Shown: positions 63,745-64,000 of the stretch, one piece after another
Position numbering within the stretch: position 1 is the stretch's first letter
Layout: every line of letters starts with the position of its first letter
Assembly (NCBI GenBank): GCA_002403155.1
Contig: DHHF01000013.1
Coordinates: 55,766-119,765 of the forward strand
Direction: 5' to 3'
Length of the DNA stretch: 64,000 nt
Source of the DNA: Sulfurovum sp. UBA4779
GTDB lineage: Bacteria; Campylobacterota; Campylobacteria; Campylobacterales; Sulfurovaceae
Notes under the pieces: model-generated
Seen by the model: only the letters and a program-made list of their open reading frames with translations
Databases searched by the model: none
Told to the model about the DNA's origin: nothing
Translations under genes and position numbers: made by a program

Positions 63745-63828
63745 TTATTCTTGAGAAATTCCTGTGGCTTTTTGATATTTTTCCTGATCATAAACCTCTC
63801 CGCTTTTATAACCTAGAAAAGTACTCGG
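63745..63828 (-). pseudogene. Possible decayed transposase C-terminus
   Basis: A 27-codon minus-strand open stretch reads PSTFLGYKSGEVYDQEKY and stops at 63745. The pattern is like the RPHS.LGYKTP.EVY end of IS3/IS481-type transposases. An in-frame stop (63829-63831) stands where the Arg would be. The rest of the 313-base gap 63650-63962 shows no gene. Confidence 0.3.
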
Positions 63829-63962
63829 CTACAGAACACCGTATGAAGTATTTTTTACGGAATTTGCTAAAGTTTTAGCTGCTTGATTGAGGTGGAATTG
63901 CATTAACGATTAGAATTGGCGGATGAAATCTTATAAAAAGTAGGTTTTAAGAAATGTGTGAT

Positions 63963-64000
63963 TGGTTGCGGGAGCCGGATTTGAACCAACGACCTTCGGG
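63963..64000 (-). tRNA. tRNA-fMet (CAT), 3' part, cut by the window edge
   Basis: On the minus strand the edge begins CCCGAAGGTCGT, then the T arm GTTGG-TTCAAAT-CCGGC, acceptor strand TCCCGCA, discriminator A and an encoded CCA ending at 63963. The CCCGAAGGTCGT...TTCAAATCCGGC run is nearly that of E. coli initiator tRNA, so fMet is assigned although the anticodon itself lies outside. Its 3' end faces the defence island. Confidence 0.88.

Overview
This window looks like a piece of chromosome from a Campylobacterota bacterium (formerly Epsilonproteobacteria), most like the Sulfurovum/Sulfurimonas group. The reasons are moderate GC content, a nitrous-oxide reductase with a C-terminal cytochrome c domain and a Sec-type signal, a CetB-like PAS protein, a cysteine-paired Sel1 (Hcp-like) protein, and a left-hand gene order (metG, small protein, fbp, mobB, lipoprotein, slt, yggT, gltX, psd) that I recall from Campylobacter jejuni. 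The genus is an inference.

Region 1 (1-24.4 kb) is housekeeping. It holds a degenerate Mur-ligase-like protein, metG, a SulP anion transporter, fbp/mobB, the gltX-yggT-slt operon, an exonuclease, the psd operon, ychF, a Kef-type antiporter, trpB-pepA, a membrane metallophosphoesterase, DUF155 and DUF1003 membrane proteins, and a TonB-like protein read divergently from hemL.

Region 2 (24.4-31.7 kb) runs from hemL through an AtpZ-like protein into a compact operon: exported amidase, sodium:solute symporter, anmK, amgK, murU. Together these look like a peptidoglycan-sugar recycling route that returns anhydro-MurNAc to UDP-MurNAc.

Region 3 (31.7-47 kb) holds a stand-alone GHKL ATPase, a Cof-type phosphatase, a di-haem cytochrome c peroxidase, a DEAD-box helicase with a structured leader, the sufBCDE-DUF59 iron-sulfur operon (no sufS beside it), an exported retropepsin-like protein, pta-ackA and a PAS energy-taxis-like protein.

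Region 4 (47-54.3 kb) holds nosZ and a membrane cytochrome c protein upstream of it. A palindrome wraps the predicted -10 box of that pair. It also has a Sel1-repeat protein, a periplasmic alpha-carbonic anhydrase and a second trpB.

Region 5 (54.3-64 kb) is an accessory island between that trpB and the 3' end of a tRNA-fMet gene. Its left edge is a cluster of palindromic intergenic repeats. Then comes a four-gene operon (MutL/MORC-like GHKL ATPase, Z1 helicase-like ATPase, PD-(D/E)XK DUF4420 nuclease, AIPR protein), convergent with a vsr-dcm pair. This is a DNA-modification-linked defence system of a type predicted computationally, and its mechanism is not worked out as far as I know. A possible decayed transposase tail lies beside the tRNA.
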